Shown: positions 6,934 to 13,506 of the stretch, in pieces
Position numbering within the stretch: the stretch's first letter is position 1
How the letters are laid out: each line of letters opens with the position of its first letter
Assembly (NCBI GenBank): GCA_016931515.1
Contig: JAFGEQ010000001.1
Span: 1-13,506 of the forward strand
From: a candidate division CSSED10-310 bacterium
GTDB lineage: Bacteria; CSSED10-310
Direction: 5' to 3'
DNA: 13,506 bases
Program-made: the position numbers and the translations under genes
The notes under the pieces: generated by a model
What the model was told of the DNA's origin: nothing
Seen by the model: the letters and a program-made list of their open reading frames with translations, nothing else
Databases searched by the model: none

Positions 6934-7374
6934 TCATTGTTTCTCTCTGCGGATTTCAGCATTCCATGGATTGATAATCGGAAGCCCGCCTGCTTCGAAG
7001 TCGCGTTCATTTCGGGTAACCAGAGTCAGGTTGTTCGTATACGCAACAGCCGCAATCAAGCTGTCCAATGACGCCATGGGATTTCCTGATTTTTCGGCCG
7101 CTCCCTGAATGATTCCCCAATTCTCTGCAACCGATAAATCAATCGGATAGATTCGATCCTGATAATCTTCCAGCAACGTCGTCAGCCAAATGATCAACTC
7201 GCTTTTCTTTCTTGAGTCCGGAAGCTTTTCTATCCCTTTCCGCAGTTCACCGATAGTAATGACACATAAATGCAAATTGTCGGACGGGATGCCTTTCAAC
7301 CATCTGATGACGCTATCATCCGGAGCCGGTTTCACCAGTTCCGATATAACACATGTATCCAGCAGGTAGTTCAC
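6934..7374 (-). CDS. vapC: VapC-type PIN-domain toxin ribonuclease
   Basis: A 146-residue single PIN domain, the usual size for VapC. The four acidic Mg2+-binding residues of the active site are present: D6 (LLDTCVISEL), E43 (TIGELRKGI), D104 (MASLDSLIAA) and D125 (RNERDFEAGG). VapC toxins are endoribonucleases, often cutting tRNA or 23S rRNA when freed from their antitoxin. The start is a GTG at 7374 that overlaps the antitoxin stop (GTGA, 4-bp overlap). AGGAG at 7384-7388 sits 9 nt upstream, so translation is probably coupled. The last residues run straight into a Fic remnant after the TGA. The reading frame is complete, so the toxin may be active. The RNA target cannot be read from sequence. 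Confidence 0.9.
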   Translation of the reverse strand: MNYLLDTCVISELVKPAPDDSVIRWLKGIPSDNLHLCVITIGELRKGIEKLPDSRKKSELIIWLTTLLEDYQDRIYPIDLSVAENWGIIQGAAEKSGNPMASLDSLIAAVAYTNNLTLVTRNERDFEAGGLPIINPWNAEIRREKQ

Positions 7375-7622
7375 AACTCAATACTCCTGGGACAATCTTT
7401 CTGCCGATCAAACTCGATATCATCATCGATTTTGGGACAATTCAGTAAAAATTCCTTAAAAGCCGGCTTAGGGGATAGTAATTGATTATACTGATCGACA
7501 GAAACGACAACCACTGCGTCATGGCCGCGACGAGTCACTAATTGAGGACCCTTTTTCAGCGCGTCATCGACGAGTTGACTGAATTTTGCTTTCGCATCCT
7601 GGAGTTTCCATGTTGATTCCAT
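7371..7622 (-). CDS. Phd/YefM-type antitoxin
   Basis: An 83-residue protein. The N-terminal part (about 1-50: W-K-L-Q-D-A-K-A-K-F-S-Q-L-V-D-D-A, then GPQLVTRRGHDAVVVVSVDQ) is the typical Phd/YefM DNA-binding and dimerising fold. The acidic C-terminal tail (about 52-83, including K-I-D-D-D-I-E-F-D) is the likely toxin-neutralising segment. It is the first gene of the operon, overlaps vapC by 4 bp, and has AAAGGAGG just 4 nt before its ATG (SD core at 7627-7632). A sigma70-like promoter with an inverted repeat over its -10 lies immediately upstream, as expected for conditional autorepression by the toxin-antitoxin complex. Pairing of a Phd-type antitoxin with a VapC toxin is common. Confidence 0.9.
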   Translation of the reverse strand: MESTWKLQDAKAKFSQLVDDALKKGPQLVTRRGHDAVVVVSVDQYNQLLSPKPAFKEFLLNCPKIDDDIEFDRQKDCPRSIEL

Positions 7623-7645
7623 ACAGCCTCCTTTCGATTCATCAC

Positions 7646-7681
7646 ACTAGTCAGTCTAGTCATATTTTAGATACCTGTCAA
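7646..7681 (-). promoter_or_regulatory. Promoter and operator of the phd-vapC operon
   Basis: On the minus strand TTGACA (7681-7676) is separated by exactly 17 bp from TAGACT (7658-7653), a good sigma70-type pair 31 bp upstream of the antitoxin ATG. An inverted repeat ACTAG-N5-CTAGT (7646-7660) covers the -10 box. This is where a Phd/VapC complex would bind to repress its own operon. Confidence 0.65.
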
Positions 7682-8052
7682 TTGCCACTTTGCGGAGTTC
7701 AATGTTCAAATGCACCCGTTCCGCTTTCCGTGCTGAATTAAAATCAGGGGGACGAAACATGAAAAAGATGTGTAAATGAAAGGGAGTTGTGTAAACTATG
7801 TCTTGACGTTATTGTGTAAACCTATCACAGGACAAGACCAGTGAACCCAGGTTCACTCTCAGGAGTTTTCTCCAAGTTGTGACAATGTGGCATCTACATC
7901 AATAATTTATATTTTTTATACACTTACAGACTTTATTTCGGATTCTCCGTTGGCATGAACTTCACTATTGGATCGCCCATTACATCAGGGAACTCCTTCT
8001 CAGATCAGGTAACGGAACACCGTTGGCTAACAATCTCTCGTCCGAGACAAAC
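7682..8052. other. Gene-free spacer with short repeats
   Basis: No credible gene on either strand. It contains the direct repeat TTGTGTAAACTAT (7787-7799) and TTGTGTAAACCTAT (7812-7825), 25 bp apart, with a weaker GTGTAAA at about 7770. It also contains the 7-bp-arm inverted repeat GTGAACC-CA-GGTTCAC (7841-7856) and an A+T-rich run near 7905-7925. The GTGTAAAC words recall insertion-sequence ends, but no transposase accompanies them. Confidence 0.5.
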
Positions 8053-8382
8053 TTAGAGAGTTTGGTGCCTCATGAAAAGCTCTCTGATTTTCATCTCATG
8101 CCCGCGGGTTGGAGTGAACCTCCCCTTTTCCCAACTTCGGATGGTATCAACGGATACTCCGATGAGATGGGCCGATTGATTCTGCGTCAAGCTGGAATCG
8201 ACACGATTTTTAAGCAGATAATCCCGAAATGTTGTCGTAGTCGCCGGATATCCGGTGAGCAAGTTCCAGAGAGCCACATCTAATTCGAGAAAGCGCACGA
8301 TCCTCGGGATGAGTATTCCTTCTAAAAATGGCAACGCAACCATTGGGGTGTGTTGTGGTGCCCAACCAGAAAATGACCGCAT
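8053..8382 (-). CDS. Truncated XRE-family HTH protein keeping the second HTH (copy C)
   Basis: A 109-residue ORF read from ATG 8382, with an AGGA 9 nt upstream; ATG 8343 (MVALPF) and 8436 are alternatives. Residues about 24-33 (LIPRIVRFLE) match the inter-domain linker of the same family as copies A and B. Residues about 51-92 form an HTH_XRE domain: TFRDYLLKNRVDSSLTQNQS, then AHLIGVSVDTIRSWEKGRFT. The first HTH and the LTLKAPKP lead-in are missing, so it is the complement of copy B, which has only the first half. A one-HTH protein could still bind DNA, but the unusual N-terminus suggests decay or rearrangement. It is transcribed divergently from the dehydrogenase at 8456, whose promoter must lie within or next to its 5' part. 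Confidence 0.55.
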   Translation of the reverse strand: MRSFSGWAPQHTPMVALPFLEGILIPRIVRFLELDVALWNLLTGYPATTTTFRDYLLKNRVDSSLTQNQSAHLIGVSVDTIRSWEKGRFTPTRGHEMKIRELFMRHQTL

Positions 8383-8441
8383 TGTAACGAATCCTGCCGG
8401 AGACCGTCTGTCTTTCGACAGGAAATTTATTCTCATTACAG

Positions 8442-8446
8442 AGGAG
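8442..8446 (+). promoter_or_regulatory. Ribosome binding site of the dehydrogenase
   Basis: AGGAG lies 9 nt before the ATG at 8456 and fixes that start. The open frame continues 67 codons further upstream, but that part lies opposite HTH copy C and lacks a signal-peptide-like N-terminus. Confidence 0.75.
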
Positions 8447-8455
8447 ATTATATAT

Positions 8456-10042
8456 ATGTTTGCCTATACACCGACCAAATTGATTTTTTTGCTGTTCCCA
8501 ATAATTATAGTAATGATTCTGCCTGGACTGATCCGTTCACCGGCACTGGCGGTCGATATCGGAATGGACGTGTTTGCTTCGGGATTCACAAACCCGGTCA
8601 GTATTTCGCACACTTCCGATGATCGACTATTCGTTGTTGAAAAAGCCGGTCAAATCAAAATTGTAGAGCCGTCCGGCATCGTCCTGGATCCTCCGTTTCT
8701 ATCAATTGCTGCAAAAGTGGGATCACAGGGAGGAGAACAGGGACTGCTGGGCCTGGCGTTTCACCCCGAATACGCGTCGAACGGGTATTTCTATGTCAAC
8801 TACACCAATCTCTCGGGCACGACTGTTGTGTCACGTTTTTCGGTCAGTTCCGATCCGGATTCTGCGGATCTGGGTAGCGAACAGATCCTGCTGACCATAC
8901 CCCAGCCATTCGATAATCATAACGGCGGTGATCTGCATTTTGGACCTGATGGATATCTGTACATATTTACCGGCGATGGCGGTTCGGGAGGCGATCCGGA
9001 CAATAATGCCCAAAATCCCCAGTCACTCCTGGGCAAAATCCTTCGAATCGATGTAAATCAGGGTTTGCCATACAGTATTCCGCCTGATAATCCATTTGTT
9101 TCCGATCCGAATGTTCTGGATGAGATTTGGGCGCTGGGTCTGAGAAATCCCTGGCGGACGTCATTCGATCGGTTGACGGGAGATCTCTGGATTGCCGATG
9201 TGGGTCAATCCGCCCGTGAAGAAATCAATGTCGAAGCCGCCGGATCGCCCGGTGGAGCCAATTACGGATGGCGTTGCTATGAAGGCAACCTTGACTACAA
9301 CACCAGCGGGTGTGATGCTCCGGAAAACTACATATTCCCTGTGTTTGATTACGCTCATCCACCCCATTGTGCCGTGACAGGCGGGTACGTGTATCGGGGC
9401 GCTATGTATCCAGGATTGTACGGTCGATACCTGTTGACGGATTATTGCACCGGAAATGTCTGGAGCCTGTACCCGGATGGCATGGGAGGCTATGAAGTCA
9501 CCGATTTCGGAGTCCGCGTCACATTTATCAGCAGTTTCGGTGAGAACATGGACGGGGAGTTATTCGCCTGCAGCTTACTGGATGGGAATGTTTATCAGAT
9601 CATGGATAGCGAATCAGCAGCGACGCCAACCCCAACCCGAACGGCATCGCCGACCGCATCACCCACACCCGCAGCCACACCGACGCCGGGCGGGTGTTAT
9701 GTCGATCTCGACCTGTCCCAGGAAACATTTCAGGGAGGTGATCCCTTTACCCTGACCTACCTGATCGGGAATCCGGAACCGCAGACAGTGTCAGGGAATT
9801 TCTGGTTGCTGCTGGATGTCTACGGGCTATATTGGTTCTATCCGGACTGGATACAGACGCCCGAGTATATGGACGTAACGTTAATGCCGGGTGCATCATT
9901 CGGACCGAACACCGCCTTGGATTTTTCATGGCCGGCGGATGTGGGGGGGCACGCCGAGAACCTGATGTTCATCTGCGCCCTGACCGATTCGTCCAATACG
10001 GCTTTGAAGAGTAATGTGGCATCGGTCACGTTTGGTTACTGA
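8456..10042 (+). CDS. Exported PQQ-type glucose/sorbosone dehydrogenase-like protein with Thr/Pro linker
   Basis: A 528-residue protein. Residues 1-32 are a signal peptide (long hydrophobic core, cleavage near SPALA/VD). Residues about 36-385 form a six-bladed GSDH propeller. Hallmarks are GLLGLAFHPEY, the catalytic-base region FDNHNGGDLHFGPDGYLYI with H155, FTGDGGSGGDP, GLRNPWRTSFD, GDLWIADVGQ and EEIN. The family oxidises aldose sugars with PQQ in the periplasm, but many GSDH-like members have no proven substrate. A Thr/Pro linker (387-413) is followed by a beta-rich module of about 115 residues (CYVDLDLSQETF, LDVYGLYWFYPDW) that I cannot name. Its position suggests attachment, export or carbohydrate binding. 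It is monocistronic, convergent with the lipoprotein gene (11 bp apart), and divergent from HTH copy C. Confidence 0.88.
   Translation: MFAYTPTKLIFLLFPIIIVMILPGLIRSPALAVDIGMDVFASGFTNPVSISHTSDDRLFVVEKAGQIKIVEPSGIVLDPPFLSIAAKVGSQGGEQGLLGLAFHPEYASNGYFYVNYTNLSGTTVVSRFSVSSDPDSADLGSEQILLTIPQPFDNHNGGDLHFGPDGYLYIFTGDGGSGGDPDNNAQNPQSLLGKILRIDVNQGLPYSIPPDNPFVSDPNVLDEIWALGLRNPWRTSFDRLTGDLWIADVGQSAREEINVEAAGSPGGANYGWRCYEGNLDYNTSGCDAPENYIFPVFDYAHPPHCAVTGGYVYRGAMYPGLYGRYLLTDYCTGNVWSLYPDGMGGYEVTDFGVRVTFISSFGENMDGELFACSLLDGNVYQIMDSESAATPTPTRTASPTASPTPAATPTPGGCYVDLDLSQETFQGGDPFTLTYLIGNPEPQTVSGNFWLLLDVYGLYWFYPDWIQTPEYMDVTLMPGASFGPNTALDFSWPADVGGHAENLMFICALTDSSNTALKSNVASVTFGY
9614..9694 (+). repeat. Thr/Pro/Ala-rich linker inside the dehydrogenase
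   Basis: About 27 codons encode runs such as ATPTPTRTASPTASPTPAAT. They separate the catalytic propeller from the C-terminal module, in the same linker style as the large surface protein. This suggests a shared secretion strategy. Confidence 0.85.
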
Positions 10043-10053
10043 TCAGAAAGGCA

Positions 10054-11058
10054 TCAGGAATCCGTCGGGCATTTCCCGCGAAGAAATGCTTCGAAGACGA
10101 TGATGCGGAGGGTGAAAGCGACGCCGTAATCCCATGGTCGCTCATGGTGCCAGTAGTAATCCACTCCGGGTTCGATGCCGTATTCCAGCCATTCGATGGG
10201 GAGTTTACCGACAAATTGGGTTCGAAAATACACCCTGTCGTTGTCGTTTTCATCCCGTTCTTCCAGTTCCTCGACGGTATCCCGTGTCGTTGCACCGTGA
10301 TGAGGATTGAACGCACTGCCAAGTTCCAGAGACATTGCGGAGTTCTCGCCGATCTCGCTCCGGTACGCGATACCGTTCCATACCTGGGCGGCATAGGTCA
10401 CTTCCTGGTATTCACCGGAACATGCGAAACGAAGGAATGAGAGATCGGAGATTATCCGGTCAAACTGGAGTGTTGTTTTGGCGCCGAAGCGGTCATCCGT
10501 TCGCCAGTAGACCTGCTGCTCGGCATAATAGCGGACCGGATCCTTTTTGACTTCGTAGCGGAAAAAGGGGCGCAATCCGGCCTGAGGGCTGCTTCCCTTC
10601 CAGTACACATCGAGTTTCGATCCGGTCCTGATTTTCTCATTCGGAAAGAACAGGAATCCGGACGTAATCGTTTTGTTGTCTTCAAGAGTTGATACGGTAT
10701 CGGCAATCGGATCCCTGGGATCCGCGCTGGAATCGATCTGGAAGAAAAACTTTGCCCGGCGCTGGATACATGGCAAAGGTATTCTGACCCGAACCGGCAT
10801 ATTCATGCTGAATTCGCTTTCGCTGTAATAGGATGGAACGAGGTCCACCTTGACCTGCACGATTTCCTCCTCGTCCCCAACCCTCGGTTCGCCGAATGCC
10901 CGATCCGTCGCATCGACGATATCCGCCAGACCCCGGCTTAGCGTTGCCCGCCGGTCCTCCCACCGGGTCAGGGCGTGGCGGGTCACTGTGCAGCCTGAGA
11001 TAAAACAGACCATGCAAGTAATCGTACACACTCGGTTGACTATGCTGAACATCCTCAT
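10054..11058 (-). CDS. Probable outer-membrane lipoprotein with barrel-like strands
   Basis: A 334-residue protein with an N-terminal lipoprotein signal: MRMFSIVNRV, a hydrophobic stretch, then the lipobox I-S-G-C at residues 20-23, with Cys23 as the predicted lipidated residue. About 70 polar residues follow. From about 80 to the end come amphipathic strands with periodic aromatics, for example KFFFQIDSS, GLRPFFRYEVKK, AEQQVYWRTD, RFGAKTTLQFDR and IEPGVDYYWHHERPW, ending in an aromatic-rich strand (VAFTLRIIVFEAFL). This layout resembles a family of uncharacterised outer-membrane barrel proteins, but I cannot give it a Pfam name. The start ATG at 11058 has AGGGG 11 nt upstream; ATG 11052 is possible. 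It lies 90 bp downstream of ygiQ on the same strand and may share its transcript. A transport or envelope role is inferred. Confidence 0.75.
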   Translation of the reverse strand: MRMFSIVNRVCTITCMVCFISGCTVTRHALTRWEDRRATLSRGLADIVDATDRAFGEPRVGDEEEIVQVKVDLVPSYYSESEFSMNMPVRVRIPLPCIQRRAKFFFQIDSSADPRDPIADTVSTLEDNKTITSGFLFFPNEKIRTGSKLDVYWKGSSPQAGLRPFFRYEVKKDPVRYYAEQQVYWRTDDRFGAKTTLQFDRIISDLSFLRFACSGEYQEVTYAAQVWNGIAYRSEIGENSAMSLELGSAFNPHHGATTRDTVEELEERDENDNDRVYFRTQFVGKLPIEWLEYGIEPGVDYYWHHERPWDYGVAFTLRIIVFEAFLRGKCPTDS

Positions 11059-11148
11059 ATCCGGATAGGCCCCTGTTCATCGTTGTGCTCGAGACCGGCC
11101 ACACGCCTCATTATTTCATCAGTACAGGATTCAAATCAAGCGGACTGC

Positions 11149-13041
11149 TTACCGCGGCGCCTTTTTTCGTGACACCGGCTGGAACGTCGGGACCAGATGC
11201 TTTTTTCCGTTGCCAATCAGGTCCGCACGCCCCATTTCAGTCAGGATCCGTCGCAGCAACGGCCAGTTTTCCGGGTCGTGCCAGCGCAGAAATGCCTTGT
11301 GAACACGTCTGAGATTCAATCCGGAAGGCACTTCGATACGGGAATAACCGTTTTTGCCCTGTTGCAGAGGGTTCTTTCCTGTGGCGAACATCGCCGCCGA
11401 CAGCGTCATCGGCAGTGGCAGGAATGTCTGAACCTGATCCGGGCGGAATCCGTTTTTTTTCAAATAGAGGGCCAGTTCCAGCATATCATCCGACGTCGTC
11501 CCGGGATGAGCGGCAATGAAATACGGAATAATGTACTGTTCTTTGCCGGCATCCTTTGAAAACTCCTTGAAGAGGTCTCTGAATCGGTCGAACAGCTCAA
11601 CACCCGGCTTCAACATGGCCGCCAGCGGTTCCGGTTGTGTGTGTTCCGGTGCGAGTTTCAGGTAGCCGCCCACGTGATGCTGGGTCAATTCGCGGATGTA
11701 CTGCTTCGATTTCAGTGCCAGGTCATGGCGCACTCCGGATGCAACCAGGACTTTTTTCACTCCCTCAACACCTCGGGCCCTGCGATAGAGTGACAGGAGT
11801 GATTCATGGCCGGTGTTCAGGTTACGGCAGATCGACGGATAAAGGCATGAGAGCCGCCGACATACGCGTTCCAGAGATGGATCCGAACATCCCATCCGGT
11901 ACATATTCGCCGTCGGTCCTCCCAGATCCGAGATAATTCCGGTAAAACCCGGCGCCCGATCCCGAATATCCGCGATCTCCCTCAAAATCGATGCCTCCGA
12001 CCGGCTTTGTATCAACCGGCCTTCATGAAGCGTGATCGAGCAGAACGCGCACCCGCCGAAACAGCCTCTCAGGATAATGACTGAATGCCGGATCATCTCC
12101 CAGGCAGGGATACGGGAATCACCGTAAGCAGGATGCGGCAACCGGGTATACGGCAATTCATGGACGGCATCCAGTTCGGCCGTTGTCAACGGGAGAGCCG
12201 GCGGATTGATCCGGACCATGCGATTGCCTGTGCGCTGAATCAGGACAGGAGCAGATTCCGGATGTGTCTCCATTCGCACCCGCCGGTCCGCCTCGAGCAG
12301 TTTTTCGCTTGATGACACGATGGCTTCATGCGACGGCAGTTCGACAAGCCGCCGATCCGTTGCGGGGAGATGATCGGCATCGGGCGGCATGACAACAGCC
12401 GTTCCGGGTATATTGTGGATGTCCCGCGGCAGTTCACCGGCAGCCGTCCGGAAGGCAATGTCGACGATCTGTCTTTCGCCGTTGCCGAAGACGAGGATAT
12501 CCGCTTTTGAATCCAGCAGGACGGATCGCCGAAGCTTGTTCGACCAATAATCATAATGCGTCGTTCGACGCAAACTCGCTTCAATACCTCCGATCACCAC
12601 CGGGACATCCGGCCAGGCTTCGTGACATCGCTGCGTATAAACAAGAACCGAACGGTCCGGCCGGAGTCCTCCCCGGCCATCCGGTGAATAGGCATCATCC
12701 GATCGAGGTTTGTTGTCCGCCGTATAGCGGTTGACCATCGAATCCATGTTGCCGGATGTAACGCCGAAAAACAGGTTGGGCCGGCCCAGGATGCGGAATG
12801 CATCCGCCGACTGCCAGTCCGGCTGCGCGATAATACCGGTCCTGAACCCGTGCGCTTCCAGGACCCGGGCGATCACCGCCGCGCCGAAACTGGGATGATC
12901 CACAAACGCATCTCCCGTCACAATGATAACATCGCAGGAATCCCATCCCAATTCGTGCATTTCCGCCATCGTCATCGGCAAGATCGGTGCGGGCAGGAAT
13001 TTATGGGCCCAATGTTTTTTATGGGTGAAGAGACCGGTCAT
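11149..13041 (-). CDS. ygiQ: YgiQ-family radical SAM protein
   Basis: A 630-residue protein of the UPF0313/YgiQ family, the usual full length. The N-terminal domain (about 20-300) includes [20 protein letters not shown] and the [11 protein letters not shown] motif. The radical SAM core has the [4Fe-4S] cluster motif C-x3-C-x2-C at about C327, C331 and C334 ([13 protein letters not shown]). The C-terminal part includes [10 protein letters not shown] and the DUF3362-type region [10 protein letters not shown]. It would reductively cleave S-adenosylmethionine, but the family's biological reaction is not established as far as I know. The ATG at 13041 is chosen because [19 protein letters not shown] fits the family start and GGGAG (13055-13059) lies 13 nt upstream. 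An in-frame ATG at 13107 would add 22 residues that lie inside the transposase gene. It overlaps the transposase end by 23 nt. Confidence 0.93.
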   Translation of the reverse strand: MTGLFTHKKHWAHKFLPAPILPMTMAEMHELGWDSCDVIIVTGDAFVDHPSFGAAVIARVLEAHGFRTGIIAQPDWQSADAFRILGRPNLFFGVTSGNMDSMVNRYTADNKPRSDDAYSPDGRGGLRPDRSVLVYTQRCHEAWPDVPVVIGGIEASLRRTTHYDYWSNKLRRSVLLDSKADILVFGNGERQIVDIAFRTAAGELPRDIHNIPGTAVVMPPDADHLPATDRRLVELPSHEAIVSSSEKLLEADRRVRMETHPESAPVLIQRTGNRMVRINPPALPLTTAELDAVHELPYTRLPHPAYGDSRIPAWEMIRHSVIILRGCFGGCAFCSITLHEGRLIQSRSEASILREIADIRDRAPGFTGIISDLGGPTANMYRMGCSDPSLERVCRRLSCLYPSICRNLNTGHESLLSLYRRARGVEGVKKVLVASGVRHDLALKSKQYIRELTQHHVGGYLKLAPEHTQPEPLAAMLKPGVELFDRFRDLFKEFSKDAGKEQYIIPYFIAAHPGTTSDDMLELALYLKKNGFRPDQVQTFLPLPMTLSAAMFATGKNPLQQGKNGYSRIEVPSGLNLRRVHKAFLRWHDPENWPLLRRILTEMGRADLIGNGKKHLVPTFQPVSRKKAPR

Positions 13042-13506
13042 TTTGCGTGTTTTTCTCCCATTCAATTGGATTGTTCCGGATGTAATGTCTAATTTCTGAC
13101 AATTCATTTTTGTCTCTGATTATGTGTTCGTAATAATTTCTATGCCAGATTTTTCCGATTTCTTTCATATGATTCGCGGTAAGAAATTTCAGATTCCTGA
13201 TCGCGCATCGTGATTTAAAAGACGCTATCACCATCCCCAGAGTAAGGGCGCGGCTTGCCTGCGCCCCTCGGTCGGTATCGGTGAACATGATAATCCCGTG
13301 AAAATGATCGGGCATGATGACATGTTCATCCAAAAGGGTGTTATCGAAATATCGAGGAATTGCTTTCCATTCCTCATCTATAATGCGTCCGATCCTAGAC
13401 AGTTCGAATTGCCGGTTCGTCTTTGGGGCAGGGGCAAGCCCTGCCCTTACTCTGACGTTGCTGCTCAGGTGATCGCTGATCTTTGGGGCAGGGGCAAGCC
13501 CTGCCC
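13019..13506 (-). CDS. REP-associated tyrosine (Y1/HUH) transposase, 5' end beyond the window
   Basis: An open frame of 161 codons enters from the right edge and stops at 13021-13019. It shows the Y1 transposase (IS200-like, TnpA_REP/RAYT) signature: W-K-A-I-P-R-Y-F then [16 protein letters not shown] with the HUH pair H67-x-H69, SFKSRC, and [13 protein letters not shown] with the candidate catalytic Tyr at visible residue 124 or 125, then [15 protein letters not shown]. RAYTs nick single-stranded DNA at palindromic REP sequences. Three GC-rich hairpins lie inside the frame and are translated as GLAPAPK (twice) and [11 protein letters not shown], so the protein has acquired inserts without a frameshift. 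The first translated part is repetitive, so activity is uncertain. The last residues (after WEKN) run into the ygiQ start region, which suggests the gene was placed directly upstream of ygiQ. Confidence 0.8.
   Translation of the reverse strand, partial: AGLAPAPKISDHLSSNVRVRAGLAPAPKTNRQFELSRIGRIIDEEWKAIPRYFDNTLLDEHVIMPDHFHGIIMFTDTDRGAQASRALTLGMVIASFKSRCAIRNLKFLTANHMKEIGKIWHRNYYEHIIRDKNELSEIRHYIRNNPIEWEKNTQNDRSLHP
13238..13271 (-). repeat. GC-rich hairpin element, copy 3 (inverted)
   Basis: The stem GGGCGC (13246-13251) pairs with GCGCCC (13261-13266), with an inner GGC-TT-GCC and one bulged T. On the minus strand it reads like copy 1, with the same core GGCAAGCC and the same flank TTACTCTG. 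It is translated within the transposase as [11 protein letters not shown]. Confidence 0.7.
13421..13454 (+). repeat. GC-rich hairpin element, copy 1
   Basis: The perfect stem GGGCAGGG (13426-13433) and CCCTGCCC (13439-13446) surrounds GCAAG, flanked by CTTTG on the left and TTACTCTG on the right. It is identical over 26 bp to copy 2, exactly 60 bp away. It is read on the minus strand as [10 protein letters not shown] inside the transposase frame. Confidence 0.75.
13481..13506 (+). repeat. GC-rich hairpin element, copy 2 (reaches the edge)
   Basis: The same 26 bp as copy 1, with stem 13486-13493 and 13499-13506. It is cut by the end of the window. The 60-bp offset is a multiple of three, so the transposase frame stays open through both copies. 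Confidence 0.75.

Noticed and set aside
7841-7856. GTGAACCCAGGTTCAC as a possible tRNA T-arm
   Set aside because: No acceptor, D or anticodon stems can be folded around it.
7940-8005. Short minus-strand frame beginning MGDPIVKFMPTENPK preceded by AAGGAG
   Set aside because: Fifteen codons only, no neighbour to support it and no recognisable family. It could be the tail of a lost gene but this cannot be shown.
8408-8421. CTGTC-TTTC-GACAG hairpin upstream of the dehydrogenase as a riboswitch or attenuator
   Set aside because: A single 5-bp stem without further conserved structure is expected by chance.
8255-8455. N-terminal extension of the dehydrogenase frame
   Set aside because: It is antisense to HTH copy C, and the ATG at 8456 has both an AGGAG and an immediate signal peptide.
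13042-13107. Upstream ATG at 13107 as the ygiQ start
   Set aside because: The extra 22 residues do not look like the family N-terminus, there is no ribosome binding site, and the stretch overlaps the transposase coding region.

Overview
The window looks like a piece of chromosome from an uncultured Gram-negative bacterium. An outer membrane is inferred from a predicted lipoprotein with barrel-like strands, and several proteins carry export signals. Thr/Pro-rich linkers of the TPTPT type in secreted proteins and an IPTL-like C-terminal sorting tail fit candidate-phylum or deep-branching bacteria better than model Proteobacteria. The sequence alone does not fix the taxon. The left 5.9 kb reads by eye as more A+T-rich than the right 5 kb.

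Layout. At 1-75 (minus) is the 5' end of a small XRE-type HTH gene that runs off the edge, preceded on the same strand by a doubtful 85-codon ORF. At 530-5923 (plus) is a tight two-gene operon for exported proteins: a 443-aa signal-peptide protein, probably a beta-propeller, and a 1349-aa mosaic surface protein. The mosaic has an M23 metallopeptidase site, a right-handed beta-helix, Thr/Pro linkers, beta-sandwich-like modules and an IPTL-like C-terminal anchor.

From 5924 to about 8450 lies a scar-like accessory stretch. It holds a start-less HTH gene fragment, a fragment of a YifB/ComM-type Mg-chelatase-like AAA gene, the C-terminal remnant of a Fic protein, an intact Phd/VapC toxin-antitoxin operon with its own promoter and operator, a roughly 430-bp gene-free spacer, and a third HTH relative that keeps only the second HTH half. 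The pattern suggests repeated insertion, recombination and decay.

From 8456 to 10042 (plus) is an exported PQQ-type glucose/sorbosone dehydrogenase-like beta-propeller with a Thr/Pro linker and a C-terminal module of unknown function. Convergent to it on the minus strand are an outer-membrane lipoprotein (10054-11058) and a complete YgiQ-family radical SAM protein (11149-13041). Upstream of ygiQ, and overlapping its start by 23 nt, is a REP-associated (Y1/HUH) transposase open to the right edge (13019-13506). Three copies of a GC-rich hairpin element lie inside its reading frame.

No rRNA, tRNA or CRISPR array was recognised. I did not find a convincing new multi-gene defence or metabolic system. 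The most interesting items are the mosaic M23/beta-helix/IPTL surface protein with its propeller partner, the three broken copies of one HTH family around a toxin-antitoxin/Fic/ComM scar, and the transposase whose frame absorbs its probable palindromic repeats.
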